From: Paralvinella palmiformis
Lineage: Eukaryota > Annelida > Polychaeta > Terebellida > Alvinellidae
DNA: 64,000 nt
Direction of reading: 5' to 3'
NCBI GenBank assembly: GCA_025642065.1
Contig: JAODUP010000427.1
Location: 38,501-102,500 of the forward strand
Shown: positions 1 to 11,968 of the stretch, piece after piece
Position numbering within the stretch: position 1 is the first letter of the stretch
How the letters are laid out: each line of letters begins with the position of its first letter
Notes under the pieces: generated by a model
The model's input: the letters and a program-made list of their open reading frames with translations, nothing else
Told to the model about the DNA's origin: nothing
Databases searched by the model: none
Program-made: the position numbers and the translations under genes

Positions 1-135
1 TTACTACTTATTAGATACGTAATAGACATGTAACTATCAGAAATAAGACAAGAACGCACAACTGAATAAAAGGTTTAATAAATGCATAGACTATAGTCAT
101 ATAAGAAATTTTTTTATTCATTCACAGATACAGAT

Positions 136-300
136 TCATACGTGTTTTAACAACTCCTTAGCCGAGATATGCCCTGCTATCAACTTGGACCATGATTTAG
201 TCATAATTTCCGGTGATTTGTTGAATTTTGGGCGACAATATCGCAACACCACACCATTGGAAATGACTGGTACTTGCGTACTGATGTAGGTGGCTTCTGT
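136..300 (-). other. Unrecognised open frame next to MULE remnant
   Basis: Minus strand after an AC/AT microsatellite: VPVISNGVVLRYCRPKFNKS, then PEIMTKSWSKLIAGHISAKE and LLKHV, then stop. A possible acceptor (ACACACAG) precedes it. It could be the last exon of a minus-strand gene whose other exons lie elsewhere, or transposon debris. The sequence was not recognised. Confidence 0.2.
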
Positions 301-329
301 GTGTATATATATATATATATATATATAGC

Positions 330-850
330 ACATGGATTAATTTATACAAATTTAGAAAATGTTGGCTCTTGGCACCACTGTTCAGCTTCTTGTGCCATTC
401 TTTGACATTGTAGTTTATGTAATTTGTAGTTCACCACTCAAAAGTGGACCATGAAGTGATTGGAAAAATTCCTTTGATTATCTGCTGTCATTTGAACTGC
501 TGACAGAGTGGCTCTGGTGGATCGGTAGCCTCAATTGTTCCAAATAGGGATGGAATGAAGGCTGCTGGGAGAAATGGTAGGGCCATCAGTCTATGGCAGA
601 AGTCATAGATGCTGGTTTATCAGTTGTATGCTATCTGCATGCCAAGTTTTTTTTATCTTGTGCCACACAGCTTGCGTAAAATTTAAAACACAAACCCTCA
701 GTTGCATGTCTGGTAATACCTGGCGTAGTGCCTGCCAGGTTGCGACATCAAAATCTGCTGTGATACAACCAGTACAGTCGACAGTTGGTCCAGCACTGCT
801 ATCTGCACTGAGAAACCCATCTGGGATCGCAGTTAGGTTCGTTCAGTTCA
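330..850 (-). pseudogene. MULE-type transposase fragment, decayed
   Basis: Minus-strand translation gives, with stops and frameshifts, DFDVATWQALRQVLPDMQL, NFTQAVWHKIKKTWH, RLMALPFLPAAFIPSLFGTI and YNVKEWHKKLNSGAK. This is the order and spacing of the MULE (Mutator-like, often FLYWCH-linked) transposase core in animals. It is an old, non-functional remnant. Confidence 0.65.
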
Positions 851-1920
851 AAATCTAGTGATGAGGGATGCTTTGGCCTACTAGATTTCCTTTGTCTGTT
901 TGCTGCTCAAGTTAGAGCTGCCTCTGGATGCAGATTCTCATGTAGTTCTCGAATAATTACTGATGGACACAAAAACAACTACAAGAGCTTTCAGTCGGGG
1001 ACAAAATGACTTAGTTCTAGTTGGCGACGAAATGACTTCTCAGGAGTGACGAAACGAACTTTTCTTTTGGCAACGAACTGGTAGTGACGACGCAATTACC
1101 TGTTACCATCAATTGGTCCAATATTAATTATTATCAGTGTATGTTAATGTGATTCACTCTTAATAAAAGAAACCCTATCTTCTATGACTATGTGTAACGT
1201 TATACCATAGATTTTTAACGATTTCCTTGCAACATGTAGTAAATAATTCCCCTGTAATTTCCAATGCCAATAGGACATGGGAGAAAGCACAGCCGGTCAC
1301 GCCGTTCACGATAGTGACGGTTAAGCCCACTAAGTGACTAACTGTTTATTTGTAAATTGTTGTTTTACAGTTTGCGCTTTCTTTAAACACAAAATACAAT
1401 ATATATATTTGCTTACAGTAAATTTATCACTTATATTATTAGTTTATGCCTCTGGTCAGAATACAATTATTTTACATGTCGTGATGTTTTTAACCCAATC
1501 GTATACAAACACAAGATTCACATTTTATCGCCCGGTCATCTACACAAATTTCAATGTGTCTTGAAAAAATGCTAATAGAAAATAACAAACCGCACGTAGA
1601 AATAGAACGTACGCTTTATTATTAAATGCTAAAATTATATCATTCACACCTAGAGCAATTAATAGTATTTAATAAGAACTAGAAAAGCAACAACCTTTCT
1701 CTCAAGAAATGTGGCAACACTAATTTCTAAACTAAAATATTTTAACATTGGAAACAAAATTATTTTGAAACGTGATTATAACCATGTTAATCCCGGTTCT
1801 CATAGCCAAAATCGCAATAAGTTAATCTAGTACCAACAATATTACAATAGTTATATCTGAATAGATGATATTTCAATTTTAAATACGTTTTTAATATCAA
1901 GGCCCATATTAAGTAATTCG
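851..1920. other. AT-rich stretch without recognised gene
   Basis: Only a short degenerate direct repeat (GGCGACGAAATGACT-like, about 1000-1075) was noticed. The open frame at 1334-1564 has low-complexity composition and no recognisable family. Confidence 0.5.
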
Positions 1921-1924
1921 TACC

Positions 1925-2684
1925 CTAGATTCTTCGTATCCAAGACTTTCCATACCCCTTGATATGCCCAAAGACTATTTATATTTAAGCTCTCTGATAT
2001 GCCTATATCGTAAATGGAGCAACTATAGTGCTAACCACTTGAGACAATCACTTGTAACTGTAGTTCATGCCTTTGTTACATCTCATATAGACTATTGTAA
2101 CTCCCTGTTATATGGCATATCTGATTATAACATTAATCGCCTTCAGCGAATTTAGAATAGTGCCGCTCGCATTGTAACAAATACTAAAAAATATGATCAT
2201 ATTACCCGAATTCTTCAAAAAACTACATTGGCTACCTGTTAGATAGCGTATCCATTTCAAGATTCTGTTAATAACTTATAAATATATTAATTATATGGCC
2301 CCAGAATACCTGTGTGAACTGGTTTCCATTAGAAAGTCATCCCGAAAACTCGGGTCATCCAGTCAGATACTATTGCAGGTGCCAGTGTCTCGGCTCAAAT
2401 CATATGGTGATTGTGCGTTTAGTGTTGCAGCCCCACTTTGTGGAATAGGTTGCCGGCAAATATTAGAAATGCGTCGTCTCTTGGAAATTTTAAGTCTCTT
2501 CTAAAAACACACCTATTTAAGGTCGCTTTCACAGATAAATAATTATTATCTTTTAAATCATTACAGGGTTTTTACAGACATTATTTGGGGTATTATTATA
2601 TTACATATTATTTGTACAGCGCCTTTGAATGGCTCCTGCTAGTAAGGGCGCTTTATTAAATATACACTATTATTATTATTAGTA
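1925..2684 (+). mobile_element. 5'-truncated CR1/L2-like non-LTR retrotransposon 3' end (copy 1)
   Basis: It encodes the C-terminal part of the reverse transcriptase ORF ([20 protein letters not shown], then [20 protein letters not shown]), broken by stops and a frameshift, followed by a 3' UTR ending GGGCGCTTTATTAAATATAC and an ATT tail. It is the same family as 10079-10690 and is more decayed. Confidence 0.85.
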
Positions 2685-2751
2685 GTAGTATATTACAACT
2701 AAGAATAATTAATATATTAATACGACAAAGGTAATACTAACAAAAATAACA

Positions 2752-3014
2752 GTTATTTTACGTGGCTGGCAATCTCAAATGAGGGAGACGCATATGATCT
2801 GTAATTTATAGCTTCACCATAGGGATTAATTCCACATAAATTTAGAATTTACAACAGATGGCATAATAGTGTGGAGAAAATCTTGCCACTTGGCTGGTTG
2901 AATGAAAAACTCCTCATACTATAGTGCCAAGGCTGGGATTCGAACCTCCTGCACAACATGACCAGAACCATGGGTAAATATTCGCGCACTCTACCCATGG
3001 AGCCACAGAGGCGG
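2752..3014 (-). mobile_element. tRNA-derived SINE (family 2)
   Basis: On minus it starts GCCTCTGTGGCTCCATGGGT, with A-box-like GGGTAGAGTGCGCG and B box GGTTCGAATCCC, followed by a body about 180 bp long. The same body and order recur at 53507-53764. Confidence 0.75.
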
Positions 3015-3494
3015 TAACCTATGGATCATTAGGCCCCTGTAATGATAATGAGAGTTTTAGAATAATAAAATCCCAATGAAAGAATGGTAATAAAGTAGGC
3101 GGCGTCTCAAGCAGGGGAAACAGTTTGTCCAGTAAGCTATGATGTTTTGTAGGATGCGAGTTAACTGAGGTACGAGTTGCGTTACGTTCATTACAGTAAT
3201 TCACAAAACTAGAGCAACGAACTATTATTTGAAATTTGGTATAATTTTAAATATTTATAAATTTATTCTGATGCACACATATTCAGAATAAAGTATGCAT
3301 ATTTTAGAAATCTATAGTTGTTGATATATCATTAAAATAAGTAAAAGATGAATGTTGGTGATTTAAATGCTAGCTCCTCTATTATGACGACTACGGTAGA
3401 ATGCTGTGCTGCCACGTTTGCGACGAGATTTCGACAGGAAATTTATAAAGAAACCAATATACACGTGTACATGTTTTGTTAGTTGTCATTAAAT

Positions 3495-3674
3495 ATGGAA
3501 TTAATTCCGTGCTTGTTTATATTGAACATATGCCTGCTTAGTACAATAGACGCTTTGATGTTCCATCTGCAACCAAATCATAGGAAATGTTTAAAAGAAG
3601 AAATACACAAAGATATTTTGGTTACCGGGGAATACGATATATCGGACGCTATTGGTCAAAAGGCGTCCCTCAAG
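3495..3674 (+). CDS. TMED10: TMED10 exon 1
   Basis: Sixty codons: signal peptide and start of the GOLD domain, ending ...GQKASLK. The donor is CAAG|GTAGAC, phase 0. The open frame continues past the donor to 3743, but that part is intronic because exon 2 resumes the family sequence with [14 protein letters not shown]. Confidence 0.93.
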
Positions 3675-6600
3675 GTAGACTCAACGACCAAGTTTGCTAA
3701 CTATGTGACATCGATATCATTAACAGAATTTGACAGCTTATGATATTATATTAACATCATAAGCTATCAAATTCTTAACAGTTAATATATAATATATTGT
3801 CAGTGTATGTGGGCTTTTAAAGTTGTGTAAATATTAAATCCTATAACCTATTAAATAGATTATCAATAATTGACAATAATAATTGTCACAATATGTTAAT
3901 GTTTGAACTGTTGCCTTACCTTGAGTTCGCAATTCAGTAGTTCTAGTTGAAATACATACAAATTAGCTAAGCCCACACGTGGATAATTACCACAATTTAA
4001 GCTGTTTGAATAAAGCACTGCCGCAGTGACTGCTCTGCAAACCTCCTGTGAGTTGGGTGTGGGTTATAAATCTAGAATCCAGCTCATACCTGTGATTTTC
4101 ATATTTGTTTCCTTAGGCAGACCCCCTCTGTAGTAGCGCATGTAGTAGACAGTCCCAATTAGACAAACATTAGATTAAGGAGCATTACAATCTGCCATGA
4201 TCCCTTAAATAAGAAATATTTTGCATAGAAAACAAGACTTGACTGAAGTTTTTAACAGTCTGTGCCATCACTACTCTGTATATCTGGTATCAATACGTAA
4301 ATATATTTTGTGAGCCAAACAGCACAAACTGGAACTGTGTATTGAAATTTAATACATTATTTATATGTATATGATAATGCAAAGAGCATCTAAACAAAAT
4401 GAGTTTGATGTGAGTAAAACTGATTTTGTGAAAAAATCAGGAATTCATAAATTTTGAAATTTCCTCTGAAAGTGATTCTTTAGCATTTTTTTTTATTATC
4501 AATTATCACCTTTGTTATCATCTAATTAACTCTGTTTCATGTATTTTAAATATATTTTTGTAGAGCTGTCCTAAGTGTTCTGTTCAATTTCATTAAAACA
4601 AAGCCGAAAATGCCAGTAATTGTGCATGTTCTTTTTCATTAATTTTGGGACTATCCCTAACAAATTAGATATCACTGTATAGACCAATATGTCATCTATC
4701 CAAATATGGTCATATTTATGCTAATGTATGCGTTCTCTGGCCTCCAGAACACATTCATGCTAGCTGTGTAAACATATTGGGCTCAAGTGGTTGCAACAGC
4801 CCTGGAAGCCATTCTCACTCTTGACGTAGTTACAGAGCTGCAAACCATTACGATTTAGGAGGAATCATTACTATTTTCTGTTCTTCATTACGCCTGTACT
4901 CTGAAAACTACGATAAATCTTCCTTTTCCCATAATAGTTCCATATGGTGTTGTTCTGTCACTGTTTAGATGCACACTGTATTACACTGCTTGCATGTGAG
5001 TATCCTCAGTCTGTCGGCTGTTCAGCTCAGCTTCTATGGTGCTCATTAAACAGCAGTTGCTCTAGACCAGCTTAAAAGCCTTTGCTGTGCCAGCAAATCA
5101 GAATGGGTTATTTTTTTCCAGGAGGGCCCTGAATTTTGTGTGGGTAATGTTTCTAACCTATGCTGGCGATCCTCTTTCGTACAAAGTTTCCTGATACAGA
5201 GATAGTGGAAAAAATTGGCAGTCCAAGGTTGGAAAAATATGATGGAGGAGAATGATTTTTTGCTGTTTTGGTGCTCTTTGCTGTAAAAAAAGTTTCAGAG
5301 TTTAAAACACACGCGCCAGTACCTCACCAACAGTCGCAAAAAAACACTGCTCTGAATTGTAGGCTTGATTTTGGACTGATTTTCAGCAGAAAATGGGTCA
5401 TGATAAATGACAAATATTTATCATCCAGTAGTTTCCTGATCTGAAATAAGGCCAAGATATACTGCTGTAACCATTTCAGATGTCAAATTTATCAATATTT
5501 ACTGAATATAAGAACCATGCTTGAAGGATGGGAGATATGCTGGTGAGCTTGGCTAGTAAACATCCATTTTGCATTATGATGGTCATGTGACTCAAATACT
5601 CTCTCCTGATTGACCAGTTGTCTTTGTTTACAGTAAATAAAAGCACATGATCTTGTTTATATGGAGGATTTCTCTGTCCCTTTCAGTTTATTTGTTTGAG
5701 CACTGTTTTTTTTGCATTTTATGTTAACATTATGATGATAATAAATAATACAGCAATCCTATGAAGATTTTAGTATAGTGTAAAATATGTAGGGTAATCA
5801 TGTACTGAAAGTGTAGACTTGTGTATGATGACATAATTGTTATTAAACATGGGGAAAATTGATTAAATGAAAAAGCAGTTAAATCTTTCACAAAAGAATA
5901 CCTTTGATGTTAATTGTTTTGGTATCGATAAATTACATGGTTTTATGATGCATCGTGTCATATTAGCTGTAGGTCGCCTTTTGAGGGAAAATTATTATTC
6001 TTTCCAATTATCAAATGTTGGCAGCTATGTAGTTAGTGTGCATGATGGTCCATAGAGATGGTGTCGGATTGCATAAAATATTGGGGTCAGTCCATTTATA
6101 ACAGCTAATTTACTGAGCAATGTGTATTCGACCATCATTCTTGTCAAGACCTTGCAACACAATATGTTTTGCTATTCATGTTTTGTCACTGATTGAGTGC
6201 GAGTATTCCTTCCAAAATAAGTCAAAATTGTGACTAGTTCCAGACCCATTAACACATTATTGAACAGCGTATGTGTATTTGTTTTCTGTCTGCTGTAATT
6301 ACACATTCACCTGCTGGTCCATCCATATGCCTATAATGTCTGTTTAAATGAAAAATTAATACATATATAATGTTTTAAATCCTGTGACTGATTTTAAGTT
6401 AACAGTAAAACTTTGAGATTTCTTTTTAAGATAATAAATCCTGCAGAGAAGGTACCACAAAAAGATTTCACAAAATATAACTATTTCTTCCTGGTGATCA
6501 AGTCCACCCGGGATTCTTCTTGATACCTTCATACATTTTATGTTTGAGTTAGATACATACAAATTTTAGTTTTTTTTCAGCCTCCATTGCTGTAAACAGT

Positions 6601-9600
6601 TTTTAGACCAGTTATCTTGTAAAATAGAATGAGAGAGGTGACTTTTATTTATAACAGTACATAATTTCATGGCTTATGGTCTTTACGAATTGAATTTCTG
6701 CCTTGAAAGGACTTTGTCTTTATTTAATACTAATTTGTTTGTACCCCTGTAAATAAATTGACATCTTTACAATGTTATGAATGGAAAGGCAATTCTGAGG
6801 TAGCATTTTTATTCTATATTGTCAAATGACATCAGCACCACTGAAATTAGATTTAATAACTAAATGGATAGTTTTTTTAAAACAAGTTAAGATACACCAA
6901 TTTATTCAAGAATTAAACTCAGATCATACCACGATGAAAGAATCCCACACCATACCTCATGCAGCTAAATATGCTATATTAAAAGTATTCTTTTATTAAT
7001 TTCTTATTTCAGAAACAAAATGTAACTTGCAGTAAAGATTTCTGATAACCTTATTTAATATGTCTTGCTCTGTTTTTGTCTTCTGGTTGTCGTGGTGTTT
7101 TCCTTCTTGCCTATAATAGTGATATGTTTGGTGTTTGCAGATAACTGATTCTCGAGGTCACGTATTGTATAATAAAGAAGATGCTACAAAGGGAAAGTTT
7201 GCCTTTACGACAGAGGAATATGATATGTTTGAAGTGTGCTTTGAGAGTCATATGATAGCCGGTTAGTAAGTATTACAAATCTTCATTAAATGTTGGAACA
7301 GAGTATAATAATGGTCTTAGAGGTATTAGTCAAGAGGGTCATAGTATTTTCACTGGTACTGTTGACATCTTGCTGTGTTGTCTTTGAACTGTTGGGGGTT
7401 TGAATCTGACTCTTATCTATGGGCTGTTTCCCTAGGCAATCCCTCCTCTGCTATATGTCCCAGGTTAAAGAGGTTAAAGAATTGAACTGGTCTCCAAAAG
7501 TTGCTCCTGTTTTTGAAGCTATATTTTTAGCAGACTTCATTTCATATTTTGCCGACTTGGTTTTTAAACAAGTTGTAGATATAAACTAGACTAGTTTAAT
7601 TAAATAGTGTTTTGAACTAAATATTTCATCAGGTGTGTTAAAAAGGAGCTCTCTTATTTTCTCAATATTTGACTAATTTACCATAAAGTAGAACAACTGG
7701 TATCATAATCTGCATGTTTGAAATAAGTAGGTTTCTCTGAACACTTCCTCTTTAGCAATGATAGGTTTCAATAGCAATGTTTGTCTATTTTTGTTAGCTT
7801 TAGCATGTATTGGCATGCAAGTAAAACCATTTAGTGAAGTAACTGGTTCCTGATATACTTAACACTGTTAATTATATCAGGGTTGGGTTTTTACCGTAAA
7901 CAACATTGTGTAACTAAGTAAACACAATCACATAATCGTGTGTTCACTCACATGCAATTTACAAACATTGAAGTTAACGGATTATTATTTTAATGTGTTT
8001 TTTTTTCTTTTTTTCCAGGTGGCCATGGTGCAGACAGAGAAGTTTATCTGCACATGAAACATGGCGTTGAAGCTAAGAATTATCAAGATGTAAGTTGTTT
8101 AGTAATGGAGTGAGGTAATAAAGATTAGTTTTTGCAACTTATGCAGGGATGAGACGGGTCAGTTAATTAGAGAATTTCAGCTAATTGTATGCTAATTTTG
8201 AACAATTGTGTCATTTGTGTAAATCGGTTGCAAAACGTGACACATAAAATGGTGCTTATGAAGCTGTTGTTATCTTGAGCTGACTGTTTTGAATGTAGCA
8301 TTGATAAATCTGTAGTTAGTGAGTGTGCTTATTCAAATACGTTTAGGGATACCAATTTTCCGCTATTGCAGAATTCATCTTTCCAAATAAAAATGGCCAA
8401 GATTTTACCTCACTATTACAGAAGTACTTCTGTCAGCTGGTATTATGACTAAGCAGGCTAGCCACTGACTAAGTCCCGGGGGGAAATATTCTTAGTCATT
8501 GTTTAGTTGACCTCTAATTATATTTCGGGTTGGATTTACCTCTTAGTATATCCACTCAATGTTACTATGACAAGACACTGATATTAATAAAGCCCAGAAT
8601 GCAACAACATACACACCTGAGTGTAGTTGAGGACTCCAGTTGCAAAATCATACAAGTGGAAAACTTTAAACTCGGACACAAAATTGTGGTAGTTGCCCAA
8701 TGCCACAACCTTACTAACTCCTGATAATCAAACATGTAGGATTATAGTCTCATCATTGGGGGATGTTCTATTATTGTTTGTTAACGGTATCTTATTGAAT
8801 GTAATACTAATACAATCACCATATTGTACTTCAACTTAACTGTGATGGAGACCTGTTGTGTACACATCATGCATTATTACTTAAAATTTGGCTTTGGATT
8901 ATTTTGATTTAATTTTATTGAACAAAAGGTATTCATTTTAGCTGAATATGCTGATATTTAGTTGCTGCTATTTTGTGATTAACTATTAAAGTCATTAACC
9001 AGAAACTCACTAATTAAGCATTTTATTAGGACAAATAAATGAGTTTTTCTAGTTGCAACTGTCTATATCTTTCATCCTCAGAGAGGTTATATAGTCCATC
9101 CACCAAATATAACTCTAATCCTAACTGGCTCCAATTTATTAATAAGTAAACTACCCAAATCAGGGTCATGGTATATATATATTTTATATAAAAAACATAA
9201 GGTATATATCCATAATTTAAAACGGTGTTTGAAAAAGAATTTTCCCCTTTTGCAATGGAAAATACTGCATTTGGAATGGAATCTTTTTAAACAGAAAATT
9301 AGTCCCATACAAGTTATACTTGTATTATAGTGGGTCATAATCATTGCCACACCCAATATTGGTGTAGAGCTAAAATATTATTTGACATTTATGTAAATCC
9401 CAAAAGTGTCTATGACACTGTAGCGTTTGTCAATAGGATCTTGTAATTATGTTCAGAAATATGTGTGTATGGAGCATGAGTATGGAATGTTTCCAGATGA
9501 AAGTAGATGTATAGAACATTTTGTGATCCTAGTTCACATACATATTTAAACTGTTTCCGTCTTTTAAAAGGTTCCGATGGGGATCCATTCAAGCAGTTTG

Positions 9601-11968
9601 ATTGTCTTAAATGTTTCTTTTTCACATAGTTTAGTGTTTTGCTCTGAATGTGATAAAGAAACATGGCTGATTGTCGCACGTCTGTTTGTTATTCTGTGAT
9701 TTTATGTTCCAGATTGCTAAAGCCGAGAAGCTGAAGCCACTGGAAGTGGAATTAAAAAAGCTCGAAGATCTCGCCGAGTCCATCGTTAATGATTTCGCTT
9801 ATATGAGAGCTCGTGAAGAGGAGATGAGAGACACAAATGGTAATTGTGTTTAGCTGCTTGTATTATAACATTAATAACCCTAACCCTAATCATTTCTTTC
9901 ATTGTTAATGGTACATGAGTGCCAACAATAATTATGAATCTGTCATTATGTCTGGTTCTTTTACTTCACATGGAAATAAGAATCAAATATTTATTGCATA
10001 ACTTAGACTGAATAGTTTGTTACATTTCTTTGCCTTTATAGCATGAACATTTTTTTTTTGCAAATCATTATATGAGATGTGATAACATCTCGTATAGACT
10101 ATTGTAACTCCCTGTTATATGGCATATCTGATTATAACATTAATCGCCTTCAGCGAATTCAGAATAGTGCAGCTCGCATTGTAACAAATACTAGAAAATA
10201 TGATCATATTACCCCCATTCTTCAAAAACTACATTGGCTACCTGTTAGACAGCGTATCCATTTTAAGATTCTGTTAATAACTTATAAATCTATTAATGAT
10301 ATGGCACCAGAATACCTGTGTGAACTGGTTTCCATTAGAAAGTCATCCCGAAAACTCAGGTCATCCAGTCAGATACTATTGCAGGTGCCAGTGTCTCGGC
10401 TCAAGTCATATGGTGATTGTGCGTTTAGTGTTGCAGCCCCCACTTTGTGGAATAAGTTGCCGGCAAATATTAGAAATTCGTCGTCTCTTGGAAATTTTAA
10501 GTCTCTTCTAAAAACACACCTATTTAAGGTCGCTTTCACAGATAAATAATTATTATCTTTTAAATCATTACAGGGTTTTTACAGACATTATTTGGGGTAT
10601 TATTAAATTACATATTATTTGTACAGCGCCTTTGAATGGCTCCTGCTAGTAAGGGCGCTTTATTAAATATACATTATTATTATTATTATATTGCACAGTA
10701 CTGGCTACCATTTTGTCAATTCCACATCAAATTGATCAATTCCAACTCATTTTACCTACGACTTTTTATCATGAGTAGGTACTCCGAATTCCAAGTAGGA
10801 TTGTTATGGAAGAAACATTTCTGAATAAAAAAATTAAATGGTAAATTAATTTGTGGATTTAAATCTTTTTGTAGCAAACTTCAATTGCAATTCAAAATTT
10901 ATCAATTCCATTTTTTTAAATAAGCAATTCTAGAATTGAAGTGACCCCATGTATGCTGGCTACAACAACAAAAAACACCTATATTTGCAGATTTCAATGT
11001 TTATCCTTGGTTTCCGTCACAGTGTGCAGTTGTTTCTTTAATTTCGTCCCTTTTTGTTGTTGTTCGAACTTGGGCATGCAAGGACTGAATGTTCACAGCA
11101 AGAGTCTTGTGCATTTGGCTCTGGTCCATTTCAAGGCCTGATTTAGTGACAACAGCGAATATTTCAGTGGTTTCCGTCCGGTGTGCAGTTGTTTCTTTAA
11201 TTTTGTCCCTTTTTGTTGTTGTTTGAACTTTGGCATGCAAGGACTGAATGTTCACAGGAAGAGTCTTGTGCATTTGACTGTTGTTTCTTTAATTTTGTCC
11301 CTTTTTGTTGTTGTTTGAACTTTGGCATGCAAGGACTGAATGTTCACAGGAAGAGTCTTGTGCATTTGACTCTGGTCCATTTCAAGGCCTGATTTAGTGA
11401 CAACAGCAAATATTTCAGTGGTTTCTGTCTGGTGTGCAGTGGTTTCTTTAATTTCGTCCAATTTTGTTGTTGTTCGAACTTGGGCATTCCAGGCTATATT
11501 GTTGGGATTTATATGAGGATATAATCCTAATTGTCTGATGCATGATCGATGGACCGAAGCACAACGTGTGAAATTATCCTCCCCCCACTTTTATTAGATA
11601 TTATTTTATGCCGGACAGGTCTGTTATGATTAGTATGTCCCTTGTTTGTTGGTTATTTATTGATGGAGTCATCCCTATGTCCCAGGTGTGACCAGCGTAT
11701 AGGTTAAACAAACCACTCAGTCAATCTAGTCATTACTGTGGTTTGATTTTCAAATATCCGTGCCATTGCCTGTATTTTCAATAATAATTATCACTATGTA
11801 TTCTGTGTGCCATCAGCTAACAAAGAATTCCCTTTTCATATTTCAGAATCGACGCATTCAAGAGTGCTATATTTCAGCATATTTTCCATGGGATGTCTGT
11901 TGGCTCTTGCTACGTGGCAAGTCCTTTATCTCAGGCGATACTTCAAAGCAAAGAAGCTTATAGAGTAG
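3495..11968 (+). CDS. TMED10: TMED10 (p24 delta-type transmembrane emp24 protein), complete, 5 exons
   Basis: Joined exons 3495-3674, 7141-7261, 8019-8089, 9713-9839 and 11847-11968 encode 206 residues and a stop, with all four intron phases agreeing (0, 1, 0, 1). p24 proteins cycle between ER and Golgi in COPI and COPII vesicles as cargo receptors. Visible parts are a signal peptide (about 1-20), a lumenal GOLD domain with the conserved cysteines in [11 protein letters not shown] and FEVCFES, the family block [20 protein letters not shown], a coiled-coil stretch ([20 protein letters not shown]), one membrane segment near the end (about residues 172-194) and the cytosolic tail [11 protein letters not shown]. 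The tail keeps the dilysine COPI signal; vertebrate TMED10 has RRFF where this has RRYF. Length matches the family (about 200-220). The start at 3495 is the only ATG giving a signal peptide. The gene converges with COA8. Identity is by remembered family sequence and is strong. Confidence 0.95.
3675..7140 (+). other. TMED10: TMED10 intron 1
   Basis: AT-rich. Apart from the hairpin at 3726-3774 and a SINE-like stretch near 4020-4140, no feature was recognised. Confidence 0.6.
3726..3774. repeat. Inverted repeat, 19-bp arms, in TMED10 intron 1
   Basis: GAATTTGACAGCTTATGAT (3726-3744) pairs with ATCATAAGCTATCAAATTC (3756-3774) with one mismatch and an 11-nt loop. It begins 52 bp after the exon 1 donor. 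Confidence 0.85.
7141..7261 (+). CDS. TMED10: TMED10 exon 2
   Basis: Acceptor TTTGCAG|ATAACT; donor GCCG|GTTAGT, phase 1. It encodes the most conserved part of the GOLD domain, through [11 protein letters not shown]. Confidence 0.94.
7262..9712 (+). other. TMED10: TMED10 introns 2 and 3
   Basis: Introns 7262-8018 and 8090-9712, interrupted by exon 3. A family 3 SINE-like fragment lies near 7405-7470. Nothing else was recognised. Confidence 0.6.
8019..8089 (+). CDS. TMED10: TMED10 exon 3
   Basis: A 71-nt exon with acceptor TTTTCCAG|GTGG and donor GAT|GTAAGT. It encodes [19 protein letters not shown] and the following NYQD, the end of the GOLD domain. [10 protein letters not shown] is a signature of this subfamily. 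Confidence 0.93.
9713..9839 (+). CDS. TMED10: TMED10 exon 4
   Basis: Acceptor GTTCCAG|ATTGCT; donor AATG|GTAATT, phase 1. It encodes the lumenal coiled coil, running from [16 protein letters not shown] through [20 protein letters not shown]. Confidence 0.94.
10060..10690 (+). mobile_element. 5'-truncated CR1/L2-like non-LTR retrotransposon 3' end (copy 2, best preserved)
   Basis: An uninterrupted 156-codon frame (10079-10549) ends the RT polyprotein: [79 protein letters not shown] and LLKTHLF. The 3' UTR and (ATT)n tail follow. The element is inserted in TMED10 intron 4 in the gene's orientation. Confidence 0.9.
10705..10962 (+). repeat. AATTGACCCC-terminated dispersed repeat (copy 1)
   Basis: From TTTTGTCAATTCCACATC to GTGACCCCATG. 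The middle contains GAGTAGGTACTCC and AAATTAAATGGTAAATTAAT. It is the reverse complement of 59888-60238 and lies immediately 3' of a CR1-like copy. Confidence 0.75.
10995..11470 (-). repeat. 159-bp tandem repeat, open on the minus strand
   Basis: The block ATTTYGTCCCTTTTTGTTG recurs at 11041, 11200, 11292 and 11451. Spacing is 159, 92 and 159 bp. The unit is 53 codons, and the minus strand reads through with peptides such as [20 protein letters not shown] and [10 protein letters not shown]. The 92-bp step is an internal deletion. It may derive from a coiled-coil ORF of a mobile element. It lies in TMED10 intron 4. Confidence 0.7.
11847..11968 (+). CDS. TMED10: TMED10 exon 5 (last coding exon)
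   Basis: Acceptor TTTCAG|AATCGA. The codon joined across the intron is GAA. It encodes [20 protein letters not shown], the rest of the membrane helix, and the tail ending KAKKLIE, with stop TAG at 11966-11968. The 3' UTR follows; AATAAA occurs at 12285 and 13090, but the polyadenylation site cannot be chosen from sequence alone. Confidence 0.94.

Noticed and set aside
574..858. Plus-strand open frame of 94 codons
   Set aside because: It overlaps the MULE transposase remnant, which reads on the minus strand.
9873..9890. Telomere-like CCCTAA repeats
   Set aside because: Only two units (CCCTAACCCTAA). Too short to mean anything.
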